Below, in pieces: positions 48,499 through 57,300 of a stretch of DNA of 64,000 bases (within the stretch, counting starts at the first letter, position 1; every line of letters starts with the position of its first letter). The DNA is taken from NCBI GenBank assembly GCA_024641505.1, contig JAHECY010000220.1, positions 25,163 to 89,162 of the forward strand, in the 5' to 3' direction. This DNA is from Gammaproteobacteria bacterium. Lineage in GTDB: Bacteria > Pseudomonadota > Gammaproteobacteria > SG8-11. A program made the position numbers and the translations under genes. The notes beneath the pieces were generated by a model, which did not search any database, was not told the DNA's origin, and was given only the letters and a program-made list of their open reading frames with translations.

Positions 48499-49773
48499 AT
48501 GACAACAACTCCTTATTCTTACATTGACGCTCAATGGCTGCATCGCCGCAGGCCGTTAAGCCAACTTACCAAAAGTGAGGTAGGTGCGCTTGCGGTCACC
48601 ACCGAGGTACATGTCGCAAAGACCGGTGATTGCTTGATCGAGTTGGGTTCCCTGGATGACAGAGCGCTTTATCTGGTGCACGGAAAATTACGTCTGGTGG
48701 CGGAAGATGGTCGGGAAACTACCCTGGAAGAGCATGACGAGCGGGTGCTGGATCCGGTATCCCATTTGACGCCACATCACTATGACGTATTTTGTCTGTC
48801 AGATATCAGGTATATCTGGGTTTCCAACAAGGTACTCGACAATATCACGCGTCGCCAGCGTCACTATGAAGAGTACATGGAAGAGCAATATCTTCCAGAA
48901 GCGATGGTAAGCAATCGCTTTTTTCAATTGATACATCAGGCCTTGCTTGACGATAAATTGGATTTGCCGCCATTACCCGATGTGGCGATCCGGGTGCGCA
49001 ATATCATGGCCGCGGGCGGTCACGACGGCGACTTGGAGCGTCTGCTGATCAGCGATCCGGCGTTGGCGGCGGCGCTCATCAAAATTGCCAACAGCCCGGT
49101 TTTTTACCAGCAAGCTCCCGTGGTAACCGCCAGGGAGGCGATTCTGCGGGTCGGCAAGGATGTGGTGCGGGACTATGTGATCCTTCACGCCACGGAACAT
49201 TTGTTTACCAGCCATGCACCCTATACCCGTAAACGCATGGTGGATCTGTGGAAACACAGTACCGAGGTGGCGGCGGTAAGTTACAACATTGCCAAGGATA
49301 TGCCCGGGTTTGATCCCGATCGCGCCCTGCTCATGGGCTTGCTGCATGATATCGGGATGCTGCCCGTAATTATCTATGCGGATCGTTATCCGCACCTGGT
49401 ACGGGACGAACAGACCTTTGATGATCTGCTGTGTGACCTTCATTCCGATCTGGGCGCGCTGATGATGGCGAAATGGCATTTCCCCAGGGATTTTGTCGCG
49501 GTGGCGCGGGAGGCGGAAAACTGGCGCCGCAATCCATCGCCGGTACCGGATTATTGCGACATCGTCATGGTGGCGCAGCTGCACAGTTTCATTGGCAAGA
49601 AGCTCAACGAAGAGACCCCCCCGTTAAAGGAAAAGGATATTCCTCATATCAATGAAGTTCCAGCGTTTCGCAAATTGGGTTTCAGCGAACAGAATCCCGA
49701 GCACAGTTACGAAATCATCACGCGCGCCAAGAATGATCTCCACGAACTTAAACATCTGTTGATCGCTTACTGA
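48499..49773 (+). CDS. HDOD-domain signalling protein with N-terminal cyclic-nucleotide-binding-like domain
   Basis: 424 residues. The N-terminal ~120 residues resemble a cNMP-binding/cupin-type sensor (TGDCLIELGSLDDRALYLVHGKLRLV). An HDOD domain follows from about 145 (LPPLPDVAIRVRNIMA ... LISDPALAAALIKIANSPVF). The HD-like LLHDIGMLPVII keeps one HD pair, but a full metal-binding set is lacking, as usual for HDOD. HDOD proteins modulate motility, biofilm and type IV pilus pathways. It stands upstream of the pil chemotaxis cluster with a 493-base gap and its own possible sigma28 promoter. Confidence 0.9.
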   Translation: MTTTPYSYIDAQWLHRRRPLSQLTKSEVGALAVTTEVHVAKTGDCLIELGSLDDRALYLVHGKLRLVAEDGRETTLEEHDERVLDPVSHLTPHHYDVFCLSDIRYIWVSNKVLDNITRRQRHYEEYMEEQYLPEAMVSNRFFQLIHQALLDDKLDLPPLPDVAIRVRNIMAAGGHDGDLERLLISDPALAAALIKIANSPVFYQQAPVVTAREAILRVGKDVVRDYVILHATEHLFTSHAPYTRKRMVDLWKHSTEVAAVSYNIAKDMPGFDPDRALLMGLLHDIGMLPVIIYADRYPHLVRDEQTFDDLLCDLHSDLGALMMAKWHFPRDFVAVAREAENWRRNPSPVPDYCDIVMVAQLHSFIGKKLNEETPPLKEKDIPHINEVPAFRKLGFSEQNPEHSYEIITRAKNDLHELKHLLIAY

Positions 49774-50266
49774 GCGGACATCGCGGGCGGAGGGTAGCGC
49801 CGACCATTCATCACTAAATCGGATAAGCATATACGATGTCGGGATACCAAATACGGTACAAAACCCGAAATTCGAAACTGTGATGCCCTGTTTTGCGGAA
49901 CGATGATTCTAAATCTAAAGAAGCGTATTTAGATACCGATATTCAAAGGTAATCTCTGGTTTGAAGTATCCGGAAGCAGTAGAGGGTGAATACCTGCAGT
50001 GCACTGTTGTTACCCGGGAGTGATCGTTATGCCACCAGGATCGTGTGGTAGCCAGGTGATTAAACGCCTGTTAATTAGTGGTACCGATGGTGATACGGGG
50101 ATTTACCATCAACAGCGACGGTTTTCAGGGAGCCACAGGGAATTTTCCCCCTAAGGCAAACAGAGAAATTTGTTGAAAAAACGTTGGCGTTTTCAATCAG
50201 TTCATTCGCATCGTAAGGCTGCGGATAGAAAAATAAATTACCAAGGTTTTGAAGGGAGCTTAAGGC
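49774..50266. other. Intergenic region upstream of the pil chemotaxis cluster
   Basis: 493 bases that should hold the cluster promoter and a leader. I see an imperfect hairpin at 50173-50196 (TTGAAAA ... TTTTCAA arms around AACGTTGGCG), a small hairpin GGGAA-TT-TTCCC near 50138-50149, and a possible 41-codon ORF at 50029-50154. I checked for a c-di-GMP riboswitch because of the neighbouring genes, and the conserved core is missing. Confidence 0.45.
50029..50154 (+). CDS. Possible leader peptide / small protein, 41 residues
   Basis: It begins MPPGSCGSQVIKRLLISGTD. GGGAG lies eight bases before the ATG. No family is recognised and it is short, so translation is only suggested by the ribosome binding site and by its place in the leader of the pil cluster. 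Confidence 0.22.
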   Translation: MPPGSCGSQVIKRLLISGTDGDTGIYHQQRRFSGSHREFSP

Positions 50267-51052
50267 ATGCTGCGTGACAAAGCTGTAATAGCACAAATAG
50301 GTTGCAAAGATTTAAATCACAACCTGTTGTCCAGTATTTTTAATTTAAGTCCGGGATTGCATGAGATCTATCAGGAACCGAGCGATCAGGAAAGTAGATC
50401 ACCCGACCTGGTATTCGTGGATGCCGATGTGCCCGCGTGCATGGAAAAATGGAAGGCTCTGCATGCTGAAAAGCAGACCGTGATTCCGGTGATGATAACT
50501 TCCGGCGACAAGGCGATAGGTAAAAATATCACCTTGAAGCGCCCCCTGACCTTCAAGAAGCTGCTGTACGCATTGAAGGTCGCGACTACGTCGTCTCTGT
50601 CCTCGGATTCCGGGGTAATCGCCGGCGATGCCATGAGAATTCTGGTGGTGGACGACAGCCTGCCAGTGCGTAAATTTCTTGAACATAAGCTTCCGGAATT
50701 GACTGCGGAAGCAATCACCATTGATTTTGCGGCTTCCGGTGAAGAAGGTGCGCGTAAGATCAAACAGGCCAATCCGCAATATGATCTTGTATTCCTCGAC
50801 GTGGTCATGCCCGGTGCGGATGGCTATAAGGTTTGTAAATGGATCAAGGCCAATCACCCGACCTATGTGGTCATGCTTACCAGTAAAAAGTCGCCGTTCG
50901 ACAAAGTACGTGGTGCGATGTCCGGCTGCAATGACTACCTTACAAAGCCGCCGGAAGAGGCGAAATTGAAACAGGTGTTAAGCAAGGCGTTTAATGAAAT
51001 GGATGATTCACGCAAAGAGAACATCGCCAATGCGTCGAAAAGCGGCGCATGA
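50267..51052 (+). CDS. pilG: PilG-like response regulator with extra N-terminal receiver-like domain
   Basis: 261 residues, about twice the length of typical PilG. The C-terminal half is a complete receiver: RILVVDDSLPVRKF, phospho-acceptor Asp in LVFLDVVMPGADGYK, VMLTSKKS and the Lys in DYLTKP. The N-terminal half (about 1-118) resembles a degenerate receiver, with DLVFVDADVP, VIPVMITSGD and a KRPL motif at the equivalent places. In the type IV pilus Chp system PilG acts as an output regulator of extension. It opens the pilG-pilH-pilI-pilJ-chpA-cheW-cheW cluster. GGAG precedes the ATG. Confidence 0.85.
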   Translation: MLRDKAVIAQIGCKDLNHNLLSSIFNLSPGLHEIYQEPSDQESRSPDLVFVDADVPACMEKWKALHAEKQTVIPVMITSGDKAIGKNITLKRPLTFKKLLYALKVATTSSLSSDSGVIAGDAMRILVVDDSLPVRKFLEHKLPELTAEAITIDFAASGEEGARKIKQANPQYDLVFLDVVMPGADGYKVCKWIKANHPTYVVMLTSKKSPFDKVRGAMSGCNDYLTKPPEEAKLKQVLSKAFNEMDDSRKENIANASKSGA

Positions 51053-51102
51053 TTTTCACAATTTAACTTGGACTAGCCAATACGGCGGTTAAAGGAGAGA
51101 CA

Positions 51103-51468
51103 ATGGCTGTACGTAAAATTATGTTGGTGGATGACTCACGCATGGAGTTGCTGAATTTGCAGGCGATTGTGGCAAAAAGCGGCTGTGAAATAATTACCGC
51201 GTCCTCGGGCAAAGAAGCGATCGCCAAAGCGCGTTCCGAAAAGCCGGACCTGATATTCATGGATGTGATCATGGATGAAATGGACGGTTTCAGCGCTTGT
51301 CGGGAAATAGCCGATAACCCCGAAACCAAGAATATCCCGGTGGTGTTCGTTACCAGCAAAAGCCAGAAAGCGGATGCGATCTGGGCCCAGAAACAGGGTG
51401 GGCGTGGTCTGATCGGCAAACCGTATACGGAAGAACAGATTTTGGAAAAGATCAAGGCATTCGGTTGA
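51103..51468 (+). CDS. pilH: Twitching motility response regulator PilH
   Basis: A 121-residue single receiver domain: KIMLVDDSRMELLNL, phospho-acceptor Asp in LIFMDVIMDEMDGFSA, VVFVTSKSQ and the Lys in GLIGKPYTEEQ. Length, WAQKQGGRG and position behind PilG match PilH, which antagonises or resets the output of the Chp system. A 50-base gap separates it from pilG, with AAAGGAGAG before the ATG. Confidence 0.93.
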   Translation: MAVRKIMLVDDSRMELLNLQAIVAKSGCEIITASSGKEAIAKARSEKPDLIFMDVIMDEMDGFSACREIADNPETKNIPVVFVTSKSQKADAIWAQKQGGRGLIGKPYTEEQILEKIKAFG

Positions 51469-51516
51469 ATCTCATGCCGGTGTCCAATGACTACCAGATA
51501 CTTCTAGCATAAGACC

Positions 51517-52053
51517 ATGGCCACGGGGAAACTGCCGAGCGAGGTGCTAAATCGAAAATTTCAGCTGCCGGACGTCGATGCGAACGCCTACGTCGACCCG
51601 GACGAAATTTATCGGTTTCGGGGCCATGCTTTTACTTTGGGGAATTTGCATCTGTTGCTGGCAACAGAAAAATCCGTATGTGAAGTATTCGACCAGCTAG
51701 CGATATGTCGTCTGCCGAATACGGTGGATTGGTTGCACGGCGTAGCGAACCAACGCGGCAATATGGTGCCAATATTTGATTTGAAACTGTTGTTCAATTT
51801 ACAACAGGACAGCGGAAAAAAGCGCTTCAAATATCTCATTTACGGCCAGAAAGAAGCCGCTGTCGGCATGTTGATTGAAGACTTGCCAATACGCGTGGAG
51901 TTGGATCCGGAAGAACGCATGGCGGCGATACCTCCGTTGCCGGCCAATTTGCAGCCTTATGTACGGCTTTGTTACCGCCATGACGGTAAGTTGTGGATTG
52001 CCTGGGATGTGCATGAACTATTTTCCGCGGTAAGCGGTCTGGTGGCGGCGTAA
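51517..52053 (+). CDS. pilI: CheW-type adaptor PilI
   Basis: A 178-residue CheW-domain protein that couples the PilJ receptor to the ChpA kinase. Landmarks are VCEVFDQLAICRLPNTVDWLHGVANQRGNMVPIFDLKLLF in the first half and MLIEDLPIRVELDPEERMAAIPPLPANLQPYV in the second. It sits between pilH and pilJ, the PilG-H-I-J order of Pseudomonas-type systems. Confidence 0.92.
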   Translation: MATGKLPSEVLNRKFQLPDVDANAYVDPDEIYRFRGHAFTLGNLHLLLATEKSVCEVFDQLAICRLPNTVDWLHGVANQRGNMVPIFDLKLLFNLQQDSGKKRFKYLIYGQKEAAVGMLIEDLPIRVELDPEERMAAIPPLPANLQPYVRLCYRHDGKLWIAWDVHELFSAVSGLVAA

Positions 52054-52117
52054 TGGGGCGCGCCACTCTAATTGCAATGATGGAGTTTACGACAGTGTGT
52101 CATGTAAGGAGTGACAA

Positions 52118-54310
52118 ATGAATCTGCGGTCTGGTTTTTTCAAACGTGTAGGCAATAAAGTGATGTTGTCATTTATTGTCGTCACGGTGATGCCGGTGGC
52201 GGTAATTGCATATTACTCTAAAGAGTCGTCATCTTCCTTGTTTATGGAGGAAGCCATGAGCACCCATGAACAATTACTGATGACGCACAGTGAAAACATC
52301 GAGCAGTATTTTTCGACAGCGAAGCAAGATGTAATTTATCTGGCGCAATCGCAGTTTCTGGCCCGATATCTCGAGGCGGTGTCATTGCGTAACAGCGCAG
52401 AGCTGGAAAGCTCGTTCACGGTGCTGGGTAAGGAGATCAATCGCTACGCCCAGGCGCGCGGCGGCTATTATCAACAACTTGCATATGTCGACGAACTGGG
52501 TCAGGAAACGGTGAAGTCGACCCAGGAAAGCGGGGAGCACAAATCCGCCGACCGTGAAGATATGCTGAATGACAATGCCGTGGACTATTTCAAATCGGCC
52601 ACGGGTATTAAACGCGGCGAAATATATATTTCCCGCTTGCACTTGAATCGCACCCAGGGAACTCTGGTGAAACCACTACAGCCGGTGGTGCACTACGCGA
52701 CACCCGTCTACTATCCCAATGGCCGCCGCGCCGGCATTATTCTGGCGACTGTACTCGCGCAACCGGCGCTCGACAAGCTTGGTAGTAATTTGCTGGTGTC
52801 CGATGATGGATTCTACTTGTATCACAGTGATGCCGAGAAGCGTTGGGGCGGACCCCGGGATCTTGATAGCAAGGAAAGTTTTGCGACAAATCACAAAGTA
52901 GCCTGGCAGACGATGCAGGGACAGACTACCGGTTCGGTGATGGATGATGCCGGTAATCACCTGGCTACATACAAGGCGATCAAGATCAAGGGCGCCAAGC
53001 AGACCTGGTGGCTGGTTGACCATAGTTTGTCCATGGCCGGTGGTGGTCACCACCAAAGTACCGGAACCATGTTCGTACCCTTGCTGATGCTGGTGTGTAT
53101 CATTTCTCTGGGCATTGCCTATTGGGCGCGGCGCTCCATTGTCAAGCCGTTGACCAAGTTGATCTCCGTAGTGCATCGCGTCGCTTCGGGCGATCAGACC
53201 GCCCGTGCCGACATCAGCAGCGGTGATGAGCTCGAGGAGCTGGGTCTGGCTTTCGATCAAATGGTGGATGAACGTATAGCGACGCTGGCGAAAATGGAAG
53301 CGGAAAACGAGGCGCTTAACAACTCGATTATCGAGCTCATGGAAGCTACCGCGAAACTCTCCGAGAATGATTTGTCGATTCATGTGCCGGTACGCGAGGA
53401 TATCACCGGGGTGGTAGCCGACGGTCTCAACAAGATGATCAAGGGTACCAATGAGGTATTGCATAAAATTCGTAACGTAGCGCAGGAAGTGGCCGCCGCC
53501 TCCAATACGGTAAAAGAACGCAGTGACTCGGTTATTCAGCTGGCACAGGAAGAACGCCAGGTGGTCGAAGAAACATTACGCGCTCTCGATAAAACTGCGC
53601 AGGCCATGCAAGGCGTGGCCGATCTGGCGCAAGCCTGCAGCGGCGCGGCGGAGCAGGCGTCCGGTACCACTGAGAAGGCGTTGGAGACGGTAACCGGCAC
53701 CGTTGAAGGCATGAACGAAATTCGAGAAATCATTTCTGAAACGGAAAAACGTATCAAGCGCTTGGGTGAACGTTCACAGGAAATTAACTCGGTCGTGGAA
53801 ATTATCAACAACATCGCGGAACGTACCCACGTGCTGGCGCTTAATGCCAGTATGCAGGCGGCGGCGGCCGGTGATGCGGGCCGCGGCTTCGCGGTGGTGG
53901 CAGACGAAGTACAGCGTCTTGCGGAAAACTCACGTAACTCGACCTCGCAAATTGCCGCGCTGGTGCACAATATTCAGACAGAAACATCGGAAACCATGCT
54001 CACCATGAACAAGACGATCACCCAGGTGGTGAACGGGTCGGAATTGGCGGAGCTTGCCGGTCGTCAGATGCGGGAAACCCAGGCGAATACAGCGGATCTG
54101 GTGCAGGCGGTCATGAAAATTTCCGACCAAGCGGTGGCGCAATCGATTTCGATCAATGAACTGCGTCGGGATGCTGCGGGAATTCGCCGCAGTACGCAAC
54201 TGACTGGTCAGCAGCTGGAAGAACAGGCGGAAACCACCGACGCCATGGTGGGTTACGCGCACGATTTGCAAGAGGCAGTGCAGTTGTTCACTCTGAAGGT
54301 GAGCGCATAA
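52118..54310 (+). CDS. pilJ: Methyl-accepting chemotaxis protein PilJ
   Basis: A 730-residue membrane receptor. TM1 (about 15-33, VMLSFIVVTVMPVAVIAYY) is followed by a large periplasmic region of Cache type (about 34-310), TM2 near 318-336, a HAMP domain (SIVKPLTKLISVVHRVASGD), and a signalling domain whose hairpin tip contains ALNASMQAAAAGDAGRGFAVVADEVQRLAENSRNST near 574-610. The tip motif differs from the canonical VNAxIEAARAGExG at several positions, as in PilJ proteins. It is expected to sense through pili or lipid cues and to signal to ChpA via PilI. Confidence 0.94.
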   Translation: MNLRSGFFKRVGNKVMLSFIVVTVMPVAVIAYYSKESSSSLFMEEAMSTHEQLLMTHSENIEQYFSTAKQDVIYLAQSQFLARYLEAVSLRNSAELESSFTVLGKEINRYAQARGGYYQQLAYVDELGQETVKSTQESGEHKSADREDMLNDNAVDYFKSATGIKRGEIYISRLHLNRTQGTLVKPLQPVVHYATPVYYPNGRRAGIILATVLAQPALDKLGSNLLVSDDGFYLYHSDAEKRWGGPRDLDSKESFATNHKVAWQTMQGQTTGSVMDDAGNHLATYKAIKIKGAKQTWWLVDHSLSMAGGGHHQSTGTMFVPLLMLVCIISLGIAYWARRSIVKPLTKLISVVHRVASGDQTARADISSGDELEELGLAFDQMVDERIATLAKMEAENEALNNSIIELMEATAKLSENDLSIHVPVREDITGVVADGLNKMIKGTNEVLHKIRNVAQEVAAASNTVKERSDSVIQLAQEERQVVEETLRALDKTAQAMQGVADLAQACSGAAEQASGTTEKALETVTGTVEGMNEIREIISETEKRIKRLGERSQEINSVVEIINNIAERTHVLALNASMQAAAAGDAGRGFAVVADEVQRLAENSRNSTSQIAALVHNIQTETSETMLTMNKTITQVVNGSELAELAGRQMRETQANTADLVQAVMKISDQAVAQSISINELRRDAAGIRRSTQLTGQQLEEQAETTDAMVGYAHDLQEAVQLFTLKVSA

Positions 54311-54341
54311 CAAACAGACCGAACCCGGGAGAATCCGGAAC

Positions 54342-57300
54342 ATGCGCGCGACGATCCTCGGCGAAAAAATGGATATGGGCTCCAGCGGCTGGCAAGTGCT
54401 GCGGGACTCCATTCTCTTTGCCCAAGCGCACTTACGCACTGTTCAAAAACGCATAGGTTCAGACTCCGGGCGTAAGCCCGCGGACCACCTGCGTTCCTGC
54501 CTGCATCATCTGGAAAATATCGCTTCTGCCGCCAACGAAGGTAATCTGGCCAATTTGCACCGCCTGTGTGAGGAGATGTGGCGGCATTTAAAGACACTGA
54601 CCGTGGATAACGAAACCACGCTGAGTCTTACCCTGCAAAGCATGCTCACCTGGACCACGGATGTACTCGCGCACCTGGAAGAACCCGACAACGCCGCGCT
54701 ACTGCAACGGTTGCTGGCGCCCTTGCCGGAAGATCGGCAGCATAGTCTGCAGCGAGCGCTGGGTATCGAGGCCGTCAATCCGCAGGTCGACACTAGTTTT
54801 CCGGACGACAATATCGATGACACGCTGCTCGACAGCCGCACCACCGCCGGTGATCGGGATTTTCTCGAACATACGATGGTCGCCTCCGACGGTGCCGCGT
54901 CTGCTCAGTTGTCGGCGGCGGATACCGGCCATGATGATTTTCACCCGGACTTGATGCCGCAGATCACGGATATATCGGCCATGGATCTTAAGGGTGACCT
55001 GACGCAACCGCTGACGGAGGACACGCCGAAACGGGCGCCGACACCGGTGCCCGTGGCTGAAATTCAACATGAAGTTGGAACTCTCAGTGTGCCTGATGAC
55101 GGTGCGATTGCCTTGTTGGAAAACAGCTTGTCCGGGGGTATCGAGGATTTCGCGGAAATTCGTAAGATTCTCGCCCAGGCCAAGACTCGGCAGGAATTGA
55201 AAGATTGCCGGCAAGCACTGATTCTGTTACTGGATAACATCGAGAGTTACGCGGTCTTGGCCGGAATTACCGATGCGGCGGCAGGCGCTGGTGCCATGCT
55301 CGACGCCTTGCGTCACTATGAGGAAGACGCCGATCCCATGGTTTCCATTTGCGCCGCCTTGCCGGCCTGGTGCTCGGATGTATTGGGCTTCGTGCAACAA
55401 TATAAGGAAGACCGGCTCGCGGCACCTGCGTCGGTGTCGTCCAGCGAAATACCGGTCGATGATGCAGGGGTCGATGAAGAGATCGTGCTGACCACACCGC
55501 CGGACGCGGCACTGCCGGATTCACTGTTTCTTGACGGTGAGCCGGAGGACAACATGGTGGCGCCGGATCTACCGCAATTCGCGGCTGCGCCGTTTTCAGG
55601 TGACGCATTTTTCGACACGGAAGAAATTCCGGACATCAGCATGCCGTTTGACGACGCGGTGGTGGATCTGGCGGCGGAAATGCACCAACTGATGGGGGAT
55701 ACCGACATACCGGAACCGGTGCTGTCGATTTCCCCCGACGCCGACGACATGGCCGCCGACGTGACAGCGAGTGCATCTTCAGCTGACGTGCCGGAGTTTG
55801 CGGAAGATGCGGAAGATGCCTCCGTCGGCGCGGTGGCCATGGCGCCACGCTATCAGGATACCGACGCTGGCGATGATGGCAATGCCTGGTTGATCAGTGA
55901 TGATCCCGATGAATCCGTGAGTGGGGATCTGGTGGATGAGATTGCGGCATTTAACGCCGCATTGCTAGCCACTGCCGCAGGTACGGACGATGCCATGATG
56001 GGCATGTCCGATGACGATGGTATCGAGACGCCGCCGCCCGTCGCAACGATGGACGAATTCGGTGACGTGGTCAATGATCTCGACGGGGTCGACATGGCGG
56101 CGTTTGAAGCGGCAATGGCGGATGGCGACATGGACGGTATTTTTCTACCGGCGTCGGATGCTGGCGATGATGCGATTGCGGACTTTGGTAGGGACGAGGC
56201 CGAGACTGCGGCCCCGGGCGACGGTGGAGCCGAGCACGTGCTCAATGATCTCGCCGGCATCGATGCGGCGGACCTGGACGCTGTGTTGAATGCGGAAGAT
56301 ATGCACGGAATATTTCTGCCCACCGATGAATCGGCGCTCGATGCTGGTATGAACCTTGGAACCGGTGCCGATGACGCCGTGCTCAATGACCTGGAAGGTA
56401 TTGACATGGCGGCGCTGGAAGCGGAAATGGACGGAGATATTGATGGCGTGCTGCTGCCGCCTAGCGCTGCGCACACGGAAACCGGTGACGAATTCGCGTT
56501 GGATGATGATCTGGACTTCGCGCCCGATGCGGAGTTTGGTCCGGATGAGGAGTTCAATGCCGATAACATTCTGGATGTGCTGCGCGCGGAAATCATGGAA
56601 GTCAGTCCGCAACTGGCAAAGCTGGAGTCGATAATCACCAGCAGCGCCGATCCGACCGCGCTACACAACGCGATACGGTCTTACAGTGAACTCACTGAAC
56701 GCCTGATGCTTGCCAGCGAATCCCTGGGTCTTACCGGACTCTATGAAGTATGCCGCTTCGCCCAGGACAATATCAATCGCATGAGCGCGTTTGAGCTCCA
56801 CGCTCGGGAACAAGTGGCGCCGGTGTTGGCGCGCTGGACCGCATTAGTGTTGACCTATTTGCAAAATCCCGCCGACGATTCCAGTTGTGTGATGTTGCTC
56901 AATCACTTTCAAGACAAGGCTTGGCCGAAACCGATCAGCGGTGAAAAAGGCCGCGATCTGTACGTAATGTTGTCCAAAGGCATGGATGAGAGCGTGCAGC
57001 CCGAACCGGTACCTGAACGTCAGCGCCTGGCCAGCGCTGAAGATGTGGCCTTGGAGATTTCCGCCGACGCGAGCAAGGATTTGATCGACGCATTTTTTAT
57101 GGAGGCGCCGGCGCAAACCGAGCGCTTTTCACTTACCATCGCCTTGATTGCCGCCGGTGAAAATCTGGCGGAAAATGTCAAGGTGGCGCAACGTATCGCC
57201 CATACTTTAAAAGGTTCCGGCAATCTTATCGGTATTCGGGGTCTGGCCAATCTCACCCATCATGTGGAAGACATCCTGGAGTATTTGTCCACCCACCGCA

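Noticed and set aside
50040..50160. Possible c-di-GMP (GEMM) riboswitch in the pilG leader
   Set aside because: The conserved GACGCAAAGCC-type core and tetraloop receptor are not present.
50075..50296. A 73-codon minus-strand ORF overlapping the pilG start
   Set aside because: It conflicts with the pilG leader and shows no ribosome binding site or family features.
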